Below are positions 5,406 through 5,434 of a stretch of DNA of 5,434 nucleotides, piece by piece; the stretch's first letter is position 1, and each line of letters opens with the position of its first letter. The notes below the pieces were generated by a model that was not told where the DNA came from, made no database searches, and worked only from the letters and a program-made list of their open reading frames with translations. Source of the stretch: an uncultured Oxalobacteraceae bacterium (GTDB lineage: Bacteria; Pseudomonadota; Gammaproteobacteria; Burkholderiales; Burkholderiaceae); NCBI GenBank assembly GCA_946478765.1, contig CAMLDH010000277.1:1-5434 (forward strand), read 5' to 3'. The position numbers and the translations under genes are program-made.

Positions 5406-5434
5406 ATGGACGTTCCCATTATTTCACTGGAATC
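5406..5434 (+). CDS. Possible start of a downstream gene (partial)
   Basis: An ATG at 5406 opens a frame (MDVPIISLE...) that runs off the window, 33 nt after the lactonase stop and in the same frame. Beginnings of the form xxIISLExx are common in ATP-binding subunits of sugar ABC transporters, which would fit a galactose/arabinose operon. Nine codons cannot establish this, and no clear Shine-Dalgarno is visible. Confidence 0.3.

Noticed and set aside
1..5434. CRISPR array, tRNA/rRNA genes, insertion sequence ends, phage or defence genes
   Set aside because: No spaced direct repeats of suitable length, no RNA-gene signatures, no transposase or terminal inverted repeats, and no defence-type domains were seen on reading both strands.

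Overview
The window is chromosomal-looking proteobacterial DNA, in the mid-to-high 50s percent GC by eye. Protein style and gene set suggest a betaproteobacterium of the Burkholderiales (Herbaspirillum/Burkholderia-like), but no marker gene here proves this. Almost all of it is coding: five complete genes in two divergent transcription units, plus gene beginnings that may run off each end.

Minus strand, read from right to left: an SDR aldose 1-dehydrogenase (2571-1795), then 2-dehydro-3-deoxygalactonokinase dgoK (1728-799), then 2-dehydro-3-deoxy-6-phosphogalactonate aldolase dgoA (788-159). The gaps are short (66 and 10 nt), and the dgoK stop lies against the dgoA Shine-Dalgarno, so this reads as one operon. 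A possible further gene starts at 25 on the same strand and leaves the window. Plus strand: an IlvD/Edd-family sugar-acid dehydratase (2733-4454), then an SMP-30/regucalcin-type aldonolactonase (4500-5372), and possibly the start of another gene at 5406. The 161-nt divergent region 2572-2732 must carry both promoters. It contains three inverted repeats that are candidate operators.

Together the five enzymes form a complete oxidative aldose route of De Ley-Doudoroff type. The SDR oxidises the aldose to a lactone, the lactonase opens it to the aldonate, and the dehydratase makes the 2-keto-3-deoxy acid. DgoK phosphorylates that acid, and DgoA cleaves the product to pyruvate and glyceraldehyde 3-phosphate. 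The kinase/aldolase pair points to a six-carbon substrate, most simply D-galactose. The dehydrogenase and dehydratase, however, resemble enzymes best known from pentose (D-xylose, L-arabinose) oxidation. D-galactose, D-fucose and L-arabinose share the configuration at C2-C4, so the upper steps could be shared. No enolase-superfamily DgoD, regulator or transporter is visible inside the window.

No RNA gene, CRISPR array, insertion sequence or defence-type system was seen. The oddities are small: an exact 18-bp tandem duplication at the 3' end of dgoK, a 12-bp triplicated element that repeats the dehydratase stop codon in frame, the operator-like palindromes, and a 23-codon ORF bridging the SDR and dgoK genes.
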